Source: Channallabes apus (Eukaryota; Chordata; Actinopteri; Siluriformes; Clariidae). Taken from it: DNA of 64,000 nt. Each line of letters begins with the position of its first letter. The stretch's first letter is position 1. Shown here one piece after another: positions 54,031 to 64,000 of the stretch. Position numbers and translations under genes: made by a program. The stretch is from NCBI GenBank assembly GCA_030522415.1, contig CM060107.1:50168807-50232806 (forward strand). The letters run 5' to 3'. Below the pieces are notes generated by a model, which saw only the letters and a program-made list of their open reading frames with translations, was not told the origin of the DNA and did not search any database.

Positions 54031-54904
54031 ATGATCAGTCACCCCCCTCTCAGACCTTGCACCCAACTATTTTTACATCATTATTATAATAATTGTGAAC
54101 TGGACTTCGCATTGATTCAGCACACACAATACATACATACACACAATACATGCATTTTTTGTGGTTTTTGTACCCCCCCCACCCCCCTTCCTCTATATCC
54201 TCTATATCCTACCTCACATAGCCGTTAGGTTACTGCATTGCTACACTATGGTTGCACTTTATTGCATGCCGAGAGATGATGCAAATTGATATCTTGTTAT
54301 TTAAATTTGTTATTTTTAGCAATGACAATACATTTTTATTTAATTGAAATTTAATTGAAAATGTGTTTTGCCTTATAAAATTTCTGAAATTTATATTTTA
54401 TAATTTTATAATTTTGAAAAAATCTGACACTTTAAGTCTTTTATAATTCTTTACTTTGCCAAACTATAACCAAGTCTAGCAGAGTACAAAAAAATGGAAT
54501 TAAGTAAAAAAATTATTTTATTACAGTGCTAATAAACATAAGTACTTGTTAATGCAGTTTGACACTTTAGACAATAGAGGGCACTCACTGACCATACTGT
54601 ATGTACAGTATAATACAGTATACTGTACATAGTAAGGTTGACTTGATATATACTGTACAGTAGAAGGATATGGAAAATTCTGCTGTGGTTCTACCCCCTA
54701 ATATTCACTTATTTAAAAAAAAAAAAAAAAATACTGATTGCACCCGTACTAGGCACTCATTTTCAAAATGGTGGATGAGGAACCTTTCACTGTACAAAAG
54801 ATTGCATTCCTAAGGCAAACCACAAGATGGCAGACTTTACTACAGCATACTGCTGCAACATGTTTAATATCGCCGCTCATTTTCAAAAACTCCATTGTTT
54901 TAAC

Positions 54905-55010
54905 CTGGTCATTCAGTACATTAATTTTTATTGTCACGTAACATTGCTGAGGCTATAGACCTACAGTAACCAACTGAAGCAACCTTAGATCATAACATAG
55001 GCTTGTACAG
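54905..55010 (-). mobile_element. Tc1-like transposase fragment
   Basis: Complement reads ATGATCTAAGGTTGCTTCAG, then GCCTCAGCAATGTTACGTGA, the same part as 51430-51485 in opposite orientation. Confidence 0.7.
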
Positions 55011-56860
55011 TGGCCACTATGCATGATGAGTGCATCACTTCATGTTCTTCCCTTCTTACACTTACAGTATGCACAACTCTTTTTACTTTTTCCATTGCTC
55101 TGGGTCCAATTTATGATAGTTTTATCAGTTTTACTAACAAGTGGTTTTCATATGGCCACACAGCTGTTTAGTTCCAATCCTGTGAGTTCTCGCCACAATG
55201 TGTGTGTAAAACTACTTCACCCTTTAAACATAGCCGGGATTTTATACTCTAAATCTCCAATCATAGTCATTTATGTTGATAAAAAAACTCCTATTGATGG
55301 TTCAGCAATATTTTCCAGGTTTTAATGATGTTGGACAGCTCTTAACACAATTTTGTCTCATGTATTGTTTCCTTATCTTAAAGCAGGTCTGGATCACATT
55401 AACATTAATAAGCTATAATTATTTCTTCTAATAACACCACATAATATTAACACATTAACATTGAATATCAATAATACAGTATATAAGTAAACTAGTGACA
55501 GAATCCTGGGCAATCCTGTCTAATTCCAGAGAAAACACATCAAACTAGTTTCTGATATGACAATATCAATTGATATATAATCTATGTAAATGATAATGTT
55601 GGCACGTTCAATGAGTTTATCAATAATGTGAATATAAAGTCTGAAACTAAGAAGTAAAAAGTAATGAATGTAGAAGAAGCCCAAGTATTCAGGGAAAGTG
55701 GGACTTAACATTTATTTAATTTCTTTGTAGCCTTTTTTTTTTGGTACTTTTTTCATACGCTTTATAACTAAGGCTTCCTCTTTGTGCTGACGTGGCCTGT
55801 GAGGAGGCTAACATGTTGATGCTAGCCCACTTTTTAAGTAGCAGCATTTTTAAGGCTTTTCTCATGCGCTTATAAAATATCTTACACAGGAATTATCCCT
55901 AAGGGGTTTTAAAGTCTAGAGCATACTTTAAGTTATACTTTACCTTTTCTTTTGAGTGCTCTTCTTTCCATATCTTTTTTATTAAACAGCACAGCTCGGG
56001 AACGATGTCGTTAAGCAAGTAGGCCTCAGACACTACAAAAAGTAAATTGACGTTAGTATGAAACAAAGATATTTCACAGTAAAACCAAAAATTGTTACTT
56101 CAAATCAGACTAAAAAGTGTTGATATTTAGAGGTAACCATATTCTCTTTTTTTAACCTTTTTTTTCCTTCTTTTGCTAACCGAAGGAACTCGTCTGCCAG
56201 GTAGCTGCCAGATTTAATCAGGAAATGGCGAAATCTGCGCATGCTCAGATTTAGATTTGGTACAGAATGACTCCACACCCCGGATATTACATCCTACGAC
56301 CATTTATGAAGAGGTGTTTGAGATAATGGAGTATTCAAAACTATTGAAAGTATAAATCAAGGTGAATTTTATTAAATCACTTCAGATGTGTGTGTCTGCC
56401 AACACTCTGCCAAGAGCGTTGTGTAATTGTTTCAAGCCACATCAAAGCAGTGAGTCATCACTGTCATTTTTTGCTTGCAGCATATTCTTTAACTAAATAT
56501 CTTTTCTAATCAGTTCATGTTGCCACTGAATAAAGTTTTTTAAGGATTGCTTTAACAAATTGAAGTTAATATATAATAAAAATATTCCTAAAGAATATTT
56601 TGTTTAACTAATGAACAAATAAGCTGAAATCAACATTGATTTTTAAGATCAGTTACATAACTCACATGCAATAAATTTCAGCTGTAAACAGATCAGATTG
56701 AACCATGAATGCTAAACAACTGATACTAAGAAAAAAATATCATGGCTAGTAAGCAGCAGTTTGCTAATACAGCTTTGTAGGCTGTTATTTCGAAGTAAAA
56801 GATTTATTTAATTATCAGGTTGACATTATTAAATATTTATTCAATCTAGGAACCTCTGCA
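55011..56860. other. Gene-less interval
   Basis: The 100-codon frame at 55023 and others show no domain pattern or splice context. A pyrimidine-rich stretch at 56135-56180 and some GC-richer sequence to 56300 may belong to the 5' region of paralogue C, but no exon is recognised. Confidence 0.35.
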
Positions 56861-56869
56861 GTCCAACAA

Positions 56870-57560
56870 GGGGCCGTGAAGGCCAACGGTGATTACCCTT
56901 GTATTTATTGCCATTAACGATCATGGTTGGACCTCCAGTCAATATTAACAGGCTCATTCAAAGACTACGGGCAATTTGGGAACACTACTTATCACTACAT
57001 ATCTGGTGTAATGCCAGTGAAATATGGGGTCCCACAAGGGTCAGTTTTAGGACCTCTGCTGTTCTCAATATACATGCTTCCCTTGGGTAACATCATTAGA
57101 AGACATGGGATTAGTTTCCATTGTTATGCTGATGATACCCAATTATATATCTCAACCAAACCAGACGAAATATCTAAGTTGTCTAGATTAACTGAGTGTA
57201 TCCAGGACATAAAAGATGACCAATAACTTTCTTTTACTAAATTCAGATAAGACTGAGATATTACTTATCGGCCCAAAAACCAGCACACAACACCCCTCAC
57301 AATTCCGTGGTTAGAAGGATGTTCTGGTACTACCAGCTCCACAGTGAAAAACCTGGGTGTAATATTAGACAGTAACTTGTCCTTTGAAAATCACATTTCA
57401 AATATCACAAAATCAGCCTTTTACCATCTTAGAAATATTGCAAAACTGAGGAGCATCTTATCTGTATCTGATGCAGAAAAGCTAGTTCATGCATTCATGA
57501 CCTCCAGACTGGACTATTGTAATGCATTACTAGGTGGTTGTCCTGCATCCTTCTAGCCAA
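56870..57560 (+). mobile_element. L2-like LINE reverse-transcriptase fragment
   Basis: YGVPQGSVLGPLLFSIYMLP followed by FHCYADDTQLYIST (catalytic YADD at 57125-57136), then a frameshift and KNLGVILDSNLSFENHISN, HLRNIAKLRSILS and LDYCNALLGG. This order is typical of LINE-2/Maui RT. Lacks endonuclease and 3' end. Confidence 0.88.
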
Positions 57561-57636
57561 ATGACTATTAATTTACACATAAATGATAATCAAAATTGTT
57601 ATTTGACAGAAGAGGAAAAGTTGTTGTGTGTATATA

Positions 57637-57990
57637 GTCTTGGTTTACGAGTACCGAGTATCATGTATCATGCATGTGCTTCTTGTTTTGACGCGATCAT
57701 CATGTGATCACAACTTATCCAATGGTCTTTCTCTCTCTTGAGCTGTGGAATTGTGGGTAATTGTCTCCCTTGGTCGGTCTTAGGACGTGTCTCTCACGAG
57801 TACAATCAACATCCGTGCACGTGTGTACTGTTTACTATAATACTTTGGCAACGTGTGTGTGGGTAAAGCCTCTGTTATTTTGTGTTTGTACGTGTGTGTG
57901 TGTACAGCGTGCGTAACTGTTTATTATAACACTCGTGTGCACAAGTGTACTGTATATTATACAGTACTGTGTGCGCGTGTAAAGCAAAAG
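57637..57990 (+). mobile_element. CCTCGGATTG-type element, copy 5
   Basis: AGTCTTGGTTTACGAGTACC, TGTGATCACAACTTATCCAA, GTGGAATTGTGGGTAATTGT and AATCAACATCCGTGCACGTG match the other copies. Confidence 0.7.
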
Positions 57991-58245
57991 CAAGTTCAAT
58001 TTAATTACTTTTTATTTGTAGAGCGCTTTTAACAATTATCATTGTCGCAAAGCAGCTTTACACAATCAAAAGAGTTATTTAAGTTTGTATGGAATGTGAA
58101 TGTGTATGAATCAAAATGGTCAGATTGTCCCTGGTGAGCAAGCCGAGGGTGACACTGGCAAAGAATAACTCTCTGAGATGGCAATAGGAAGAAACCTTGA
58201 GAGAAAACAGACACAAAAGGGGAACCCATCCTCATCTGGGTGAAA
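57990..58245 (+). repeat. Common fish interspersed repeat (AGCGCTTTTAACAAT type)
   Basis: TTTATTTGTAGAGCGCTTTT, CGCAAAGCAGCTTTAC, GTCCCTGGTGAGCAAGCC, AGGAAGAAACCTTGAGAGAA and GGGGAACCCATCCTCATCTG are hallmarks of a widespread fish repeat. Confidence 0.7.
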
Positions 58246-58249
58246 CAGA

Positions 58250-58786
58250 GAGCAGGGAATGATCTACATTTATACAGTTTGAATGTCTACCATTTGAATG
58301 TCTCAACAGAAATCGAGACTTATCAGACCAGGCAACATTTTTCCAGTCTTCAACTGTCCAATTTTGATGATCTCGTGCAAATTGTAGCCGCTTTTTCCTA
58401 TATGTAGTAGAGATGAGTGGTACCCGGTGGGGTCTTCTGCTGTTGTAGCCCATCCGCCTCAAGGTTGTGCGTGTTGTGGCTTCACAAATGCTTTGCTGCA
58501 TACCTCGTTTGTAACGAGTGGTTATTTCAGTCAAAGTAACTCTTCTATCAGCTTGAATCAGTCGGCCCATTCTCCTCTGACCTCTAGCATCAACAAGGCA
58601 TTTTCGCCCACAGGACTGCAGCATACTGGATGTTTTTCCCTTTTCATACCATTCTTTATAAACCCTAGAAATGGTTGTGTGTGAAAATCCCAGTAACTGA
58701 GCAGATTGTGAAATACTCAGACCGACCCATCTGGCAGCAACAACCATGCCACGCTCAAAATTGCTTAAATCACCTTTCTTTCCCAT
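58250..58786 (-). pseudogene. Tc1-like transposase, N-terminal two-thirds
   Basis: ATG at 58786 (MGKKGDLSNFERGMVVAARW) opens a Tc1 transposase: paired-type helix-turn-helix (SISQSAQLLGFSHTTISRVY), a basic linker with GRKCLVDARGQRRMGRLIQ, then VEDWKNVAWSDKSRFLLRH with the first catalytic Asp. In most relatives this reads WSDES, here WSDKS. The frame loses similarity near 58280, where the element is cut by the neighbouring repeat, so the other two acidic catalytic residues are absent. Confidence 0.88.
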
Positions 58787-59197
58787 TCTGACATTCAGTT
58801 TGGAGTTCAGGAGATTGTCTTGACCAGGACCACACCGCTAAATGCATTGAAGCAACTGCCATGTGATTGATTGATTAGATAATTGCATTAATGACAAATA
58901 TATATACTGTGTAAGAGAAAGAGATTGAGAGAGAGTAGTCATAAACATCAACAGAGATATATACTGTGGATCAAATTGATCACATTTATTAAGATTTGCA
59001 TACATACTGTAGGTTGTAAGATTGCTATAAGGTTGCAATTACAAAACAAGGTGGGTTGTCATGAAAGCCACAACTTTTATTGAAGCAAACGAGAGCAATG
59101 ATACAAGTTAACTAGGCAGCTAAATTGTTAAATGTACATGAACAGAAGGTAACTTAAACATGTAAACGAAACTGCTGCCAGGTCATTGTGAGTGACC

Positions 59198-59935
59198 CTA
59201 GCCCGCCCCTGGGCAGTTTGGGTAGAATGCTTTCGGTCCCAGCCATTCTCTAGTCTCAGGAACGCTTACAGAGTAAGAGTTGGTATAGCACAGATCTTCC
59301 ATTTCTACCTCTGCTACTGACTGTTGTAAGTGGAAATTATTATATGGATTCACCTTCTCTTTTGGGAAACCTGAATAGAGAAGGTGTTCATCTGTTCGTT
59401 CTCTAGTCTCAGCAATGCCTACAGAGTGTAAAAAAAAGTGCCATATAACATAATTGTAAAGAATCACATAACAAATATATTAATTAAAAATAGAATTAAT
59501 AATATAACTCTTACTCTTATATTCTTGCACTTGGGTTATGTTGACATATCCGGCCAAACAAATGATATAATTTTTTAAGTTAAAAGGCTGAAATGAAGGC
59601 TTTTTCTGGTCATCGTCATATAAATGCCATGTGTTTTCTAAAGACTGAAAGCACATAGTCATATGCTATTCTTTTCCAATTAGCAAAAATTGAAGTGCAA
59701 AGATCCTAAAAGAAAGATAAATATAAGTCAAGGACCATAACCGGAATTACAGTAACATGTAAACTTTAGATTTAAACTTTAGTTTTAGTAAAATTATTTT
59801 GATGCATATGTAGAGTTACCTTTCTTTCACATTTACACAGAGTGGCCATTCAGTACTCTTGGAAGCAAGATTATTTTCACAATGAAACAGAATTAGAGTT
59901 GGATCAGATGGATCACCCAAAACAAATACTTTATG
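59198..59935 (-). pseudogene. Paralogue C of the USP/UCH-like family, truncated and broken
   Basis: Recognised exons: about 59935-59820 (FVLGDPSDPTLILFHCENN), 59705-59515 and 59418-59198. Splice sites and phases are as in paralogue A. The middle exon has FALQFLLIGKE followed by TAG (59666-59668) directly before the candidate catalytic HMTMCFQ, where A has EH. The donor of this exon is shifted by 12 bp but keeps phase. The tail exon has GIAETRERTD and SVPETREWLG, and ends at a stop within GC-rich sequence. The Cys-box exon is missing: sequence upstream of 59935 is Harbinger DNA. It is a pseudogene unless the stop is read through or the copy is mis-assembled. Confidence 0.72.
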
Positions 59936-59982
59936 ATTTAGAACATATAAAAGCATTTTAAAATGTATACAACCTTTAGTCT

Positions 59983-60545
59983 ATGGCAATGGCAGTGTTG
60001 GCCTTATTAGAGGACATTGTCAATGGCCGAATCCGAAGGGAACGCGTTTTTAGGGATCACAGTGATTTTCTGGGCCACGATGATTACTGGCTTATTAGCC
60101 GTTTCAGATTTCCAAGAGCTATCCTCTTGGAGCTCTGTGCTGAGTTTGGTCCAAATTTGGAAAGAGAGACAGCGAGGAGCCACGCATTACCCGTTCCCTT
60201 ACAGGTGCTGACAATGCTTGGTTTCCTGGCAACTAGTTCTTCTCAAAGGGAACTGGCAGACCGCTCGGGGTTAAGTCAGTCATCTTTGAGCCGTGCAATG
60301 CCAGCTGTATGGGACGGGATCATTCGCATGTCTAGCAGGTACAGTATGTAAGGTTTCCATACCATGCAGTTGACCAGCCAAACATTAAAGCGCAATTTGC
60401 AGCGATCGCCGTTTTTTTCTAATGTAATCGGAGCCATCGACTGCACGCACATTGCTATAAAGGCGCCATCTGAAGACGAATTTGCATACATGAATCGGAA
60501 ATATTTCCATTCAATAAATGGGCAAATAATATATGATGCTCAAAC
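59983..60545 (+). pseudogene. PIF/Harbinger (HARBI1-like) transposase fragment
   Basis: ATG at 59983 opens the N-terminus (AVLALLEDIVNGRIRRERVF, ILLELCAEFGP, GLSQSSLSRAMPAVWDGII). After a frameshift near 60350 the DDE domain starts (FFSNVIGAIDCTHIAIKAP, EDEFAYMNRKYFHSINGQII) with the first catalytic Asp. It is cut at about 60545 by GC-rich repeat sequence; the rest is missing. Confidence 0.88.
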
Positions 60546-60840
60546 AGAGCTGGCAAGAGGGGGCAGCGCCCCCTCAAATAAATGTCTTGCCCCCTCAAAT
60601 TAAAAATTTTAAATGTTGAGAAAGCACAGGTTAATATACTCAGAAAATGAATTCATAACAAGTTGATAAAATGATCTGCGTTAGCGGAAAAGTCCGCCTA
60701 AAAAGGGACACTACTGTACATAAAATGGTATTAGATTTCACAGTCTGCAGCACGCGCAACTCGCCCCCCGTCGAATGATCTGACCGCGCGCACCCCCCCC
60801 CCATCCCCCCCCCCCCCCCCCCCCCCCCCGTTGCATGAAC
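60545..60840. repeat. GC/C-rich repeat insertion with long C-runs
   Basis: GAGGGGGCAGCGCCCCCTCA followed by CTTGCCCCCTCAAATT, similar to termini of ZMYM-type hAT elements, then C runs at 60793-60802 and 60805-60829. It interrupts the Harbinger element. Confidence 0.5.
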
Positions 60841-60984
60841 CGACCCTTCTCAAATGCGCCTAACAAATATTGTGGCAAGGTGGCCTGGGTCAACCCATGA
60901 TTCATTCATCCTCACAAACAGCATGGCTGGGATGAGGCTCCAAGGTGGCAGGGTGCGCGATGGGTGGCTTCTTGGTGAGTGATG

Positions 60985-61141
60985 TATTTAAAGATATTAT
61001 TCCAGCTAAGTTATTTTTTTTTTTGTTATTAATTCCGGAGGAGAAACTTGCAAATAACACAGTTTTTCTCTGGTCTACCCCCGATAGGAGCACCTCCAAT
61101 TACCATTCTGTGAAGTTTCTCTTCTTGCTTGCTTTTGCCAT
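60985..61141 (-). pseudogene. Harbinger-associated Myb/SANT-like protein fragment
   Basis: From ATG 61141: MAKASKKRNFTEW, a stop, then LEVLLSGVDQRKTVLFASFS and SGINNKKKN, the N-terminus of the Myb/SANT-like DNA-binding protein that accompanies the transposase in PIF/Harbinger elements. Opposite strand to the transposase, as in intact family members. Its 3' part is lost. Confidence 0.65.
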
Positions 61142-61384
61142 TGCTTTTTCGTTTGGTTTTGCCAAAATGGACTCATTACCATATTTATACGGGGGAGGAG
61201 GCAGGGAGGGGTTTTGCGCTCATTCACGTGCGCTCAATTTCACTTTAATTCGGATGTACAAAGAGAAGCTGCGTAGGATTCCGCATACGCAGTGTTTCAT
61301 ACATCAGATTTTTTTAGTGCGTACGCACATTTACAGCTTGACGACAAGTAAAACAGCTCAGAGAAGGATTGAAAGACACAATGA

Positions 61385-61502
61385 TATGGCAGTTACTGGA
61401 GGCCCGACCGGATGTGGCATCTGTGGTTCCCTTTCAAAGGCTTTCTCTCGATGCTGCGTGAAAACGCTATGAGAACCATTTGTCCTGTTGCCGGTTGTGA
61501 AG
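61385..61502 (+). repeat. DIRS terminal fragment
   Basis: GGTTCCCTTTCAAAGGCTTT and CGATGCTGCGTGAAAACGCT match the DIRS end sequence at 21170-21200 in the opposite orientation. Confidence 0.65.
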
Positions 61503-61504
61503 CA

Positions 61505-62044
61505 TTTGTGCATTCATTCATTCATTCATTTTCTATACCGCTTTATCCTGTATTTAGGGTCGCGGGGGACCTGGAGCCTATCCCAGGAGACTCAGGGCTC
61601 GAGGCAGGTACACCCTGGACAGGGTGCCAATCTATCACAGGGCACACACACACACACACACATTCACACACTATGGTCAATTTGGGAACGCCAATTAGCC
61701 TAACCTGCATGTCTTTGGACTGTGGGAGGAAACCGGAGTAACCGGAGGAAACCCACCAAGCACGGGGAGAACATGCAAACTCCATGCACACAGAGACGGG
61801 AATCGAGCCTGGCCGGGGAATCGAACCCAGACCCTGGAGGTGCAAGGCTAATTGGCATTCCTTAATTGCCCGTAGTGTGTGATTGGGTGTGTGTGTGTGT
61901 ATGTGTGTGTGCCCTGCGATGGATTGGCACCCTGTCCAGGGTGTACCCCGCCTAGTGCCCGAAGTCTCCTGGGATAGGCTCCAGGTCCCCCGCGACCCTG
62001 AACACAGGATTAAGCGGTATAGAAGATGAATGAATGAATGAATG
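61505..62044. mobile_element. Head-to-head pair of SINE copies
   Basis: 61505-61835 is an antisense SINE copy (tail GAATGAATG-type at left, B box GGGGAATCGAACCC at right). 61846-62044 is a sense copy ending (GAAT)n. Together they form a large palindrome inserted between DIRS fragments. Confidence 0.82.
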
Positions 62045-62049
62045 ATGTG

Positions 62050-62350
62050 GAAGCGCGGGGTTATATGATGACGCCCAGATAGAAGAGACGCTTCACAGGC
62101 TATCTCTCTCCTGGGACATCATCCTTCCTGGAAAGCTTATACTTCCTTTCTAGCTGTGTAGACTTTTATCTTCCCTGGAGGGAAAAGCTTTTCAGGCAGT
62201 AGGTCAGCTTGGTGCTCCACTGCACACCAGGGCGGTTTTGCAGGCCTACCAGGCTGACCTGCTGAGAGATTTGAGTACTGGCGGGGCTCTTCAAGATAAG
62301 GCGTATTGAAATTATGCCGAGCTACAGACTTGTCTCTTCGTGCAACAGTC
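62050..62350 (+). pseudogene. DIRS ORF1 (Gag-like) fragment
   Basis: A frame around 62200-62310 reads QLGAPLHTRAVLQAYQADLL, a conserved segment of fish DIRS ORF1 proteins, with a stop soon after (TAT TGA). Upstream part broken. Belongs with 61385-61502. Confidence 0.55.
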
Positions 62351-62386
62351 TATTTGTGGAATCTGTATAATCTAAGAAATTATAAA

Positions 62387-63660
62387 TTAGCACACACACA
62401 AAAATAAACCACATACTGTACCAACCTCATCACACTCTTCAGAGTGGTACTGTTGCCCCAGTTGCCACAGCTGATTAGGAGAGAGGTTGCCCTCTGATGA
62501 AAGATGGTGGTTGTCCCATCCATCTCTAAATATATTCAGATGGGCTTGGAGCCGCGGGATGAAGGCATAGTTGTAGACAGTGTTGTAGAAGCCAGATTGT
62601 TGTTTGACACACCAAGGTACATTATCTACATTTATAAACATATCTTTACAAAACATCATACCTGTTTTCCATTTTCATTTACATTGTTAGAAAGTATTAT
62701 GATAAGTACAAAAAAAATTTGCCTAAAAGGCAAGTTATTTCAATGCTTCTTCTGTTGGTATGTGTTTTAAGAACTTTATGAATCAAAATAACTACCGTTC
62801 ACTAATTCATCACTCTTCTACAGTAGTTTAATTAAGCAGTGTGTTTATCTTCCTGGAGAAGCCATCAATACCACCAAATATCACAATGTTATACTGTACC
62901 TTGAAAAAGTACATTTCTGTCACATACAGTATACTGAATTGAGCAAACAGTATATAATAAATGCAATGTTTATGTTTAACTTACCGGATCAGCTTGTGGT
63001 TTGTGTCAGTGTGCATCAGGGACTTTGGGCTGGGGACAGAGTATGTCCTCCTAACCACACATCCTAACTATTACATCCTGAACACAATGCTTGCAGTGTC
63101 AACTCAATGCATTGAAGAATGAACTCTGTCCCATTGTACCCGATGACCTTGTGCTCTCAGCAGACCCATCATCATTCTGTAACCTGCATTTGGATTGCTT
63201 GTGTGGATTGTTGCCACGAGTGAGTCTAGCTCTGCATCTGTTATGTTGCTGTAGGTTGCCTTCACAGATAATTCCCATTCCACCATGTGTCTATGAATTG
63301 TGAACTTGAACACCCCAAGCAACCTTGCAATACATGCCACAGGCAACCCTAAAGTAATTAGTTGGGATACAGAGTCCTTAGAAATTACAATCCACGGACG
63401 ACCATTGTTTCCTTTCTCCTGGGAAACCATGACGTGTGGATCCAAGTTAGTGCTGCTTACAACCATCTGATGTACCTGATAAAGTGCATCATACAGTTCT
63501 TGTGGAATAGGTACCTGATTTGAGATGGCACTAAAAATTACCAGCTCCTGAGAACATGTAAATTCCAAGAAGTCAAGGTCAAGAGGAACACGTTCCAGCC
63601 AAAGTGACAGACGGGTATAGAGCCGTTGTAATAAATGGTTCAACAACAGTTCTTGAAAGA
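62387..63660 (-). pseudogene. Integrase-core transposon protein, split
   Basis: An N-terminal part (63646-63104) with a helix-turn-helix region (NGRPWIVISKDSVSQLITLG, FKFTIHRHMVEWELSV, DAELDSLVATI, NAGYRMMMGLLRAQGH), then a TGA in place of Trp, then RRTYSVPSPKSLMHTDTNHK at about 63040-62990 (the HxDxNHK integrase Asp region) ending in a donor-like CGGTAAGTT. A C-terminal part (62620-62430) has YNYAFIPRLQ, WDNHHLSSEGNLSPNQLW. The middle of the catalytic core is missing. Resembles fish and invertebrate integrase-core transposases that carry introns. Confidence 0.65.
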
Positions 63661-63814
63661 TAATAAAATTAATATATTTATTGAAACAATTACATTACAT
63701 TACAATTATTTTATATTAAAGTTATACATACATTTTAACTATACATCTAAAACAATTTGTATTATTAAGCTGTAGTATTTTAAACAGGTAAAGGCATGGG
63801 ATGTCCCTTTAAAA

Positions 63815-64000
63815 ACCAGCATATGCTGGCTAGATAGGTTTTGAAGTACGGTTTAAGCTGGTAATGTGCTGGTCCTGAGCAGGAGCACTTTGCTTAGGGC
63901 CATCTCAGGACTAGCACATGGCCAGTTTAAAACAGCTAGGGACCAGCACATTACCAGCATAAACCAGGTTTCAAAACCTACCTTACCAGCATAGGCAGTT
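63815..64000. mobile_element. Palindromic MITE built on ACCAGCATATGCTGG
   Basis: Left arm (63815-63885) and right arm (63936-64000) are inverted copies: TAGGTTTTGAAGTACGG.TTAAGCTGGTAATGTGCTGGTCC against its complement. Contains several CCAGCA/TGCTGG units. The right end may continue past the window. Confidence 0.8.

Noticed and set aside
55023..55325. 100-codon hydrophobic frame
   Set aside because: AT-bias, no domain, no splice context.
61543..61845. 100-codon minus frame
   Set aside because: Reading of the SINE; same peptide-like pattern recurs in other SINE copies.
1..64000. CRISPR arrays, operons, bacterial promoters
   Set aside because: Sequence is vertebrate; tandem repeats present are microsatellites and minisatellites without spacers.

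Overview
The window looks like a teleost fish chromosome, possibly a catfish. This rests on vertebrate-style split genes with GT-AG introns and very long repeat-filled introns. It also rests on a dense mix of fish-type repeats: Tc1/mariner, hAT, PIF/Harbinger, piggyBac-like, Gypsy, DIRS, RTE and L2 elements, tRNA-derived SINEs, and CA, TA and TAA microsatellites. The order and species are inference; no host marker gene fixes them.

Layout. 1-762: an unclassified repeat with a 156-bp direct repeat 606 bp apart. 762-6128: a nearly complete Ty3/Gypsy chromovirus-type element with a truncated 5' LTR and one nonsense codon in RNase H. 6400-7990: a decayed retrovirus-like gag-protease-RT remnant. 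8225-8517: a hAT transposase tail. 9952-17612 (minus): an intact seven-exon IFI44/IFI44L-like gene of 456 codons; intron 5 carries a Tc1 copy interrupted by a 3-kb nested element. 18.6-21.6 kb: repeats, an RTE LINE 5' part and a DIRS tyrosine-recombinase remnant. 21885-22440 (minus): a broken duplicate of IFI44L exon 1 split by a Tc1 end. 24.8-26.1 kb: a degenerate minisatellite and an internally deleted hAT element with an 8-bp target duplication.

26.3-59.9 kb (minus): three tandem paralogues (A, B, C) of a gene family I cannot name. It has a USP/UCH-like cysteine-peptidase pattern: an NTCxxDS box, then a His followed by W..YDN, then a short tail exon with PETR-like motifs. A and B keep open frames and consistent splice phases across recognised exons. 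C has lost its Cys exon beside a Harbinger insertion and has a stop next to the candidate catalytic His. Introns and spacers are packed with Tc1, MITE, SINE and LINE copies, a tRNA-like cluster near 39.3-39.8 kb and a large inverted repeat at 42.2-44.8 kb. 60-64 kb: a two-gene Harbinger remnant, DIRS fragments interrupted by a head-to-head SINE pair, an integrase-type transposon and a palindromic repeat.

Function. The host genes all lie on the minus strand: one intact and one broken IFI44L-like gene, then three copies of the peptidase-like gene. IFI44/IFI44L is a known interferon-induced GTPase-like family. The arrangement suggests an expanding fish immune-type locus, but a link between the two families is inferred only from neighbourhood. 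No operons, CRISPR arrays or prokaryotic signals are present.
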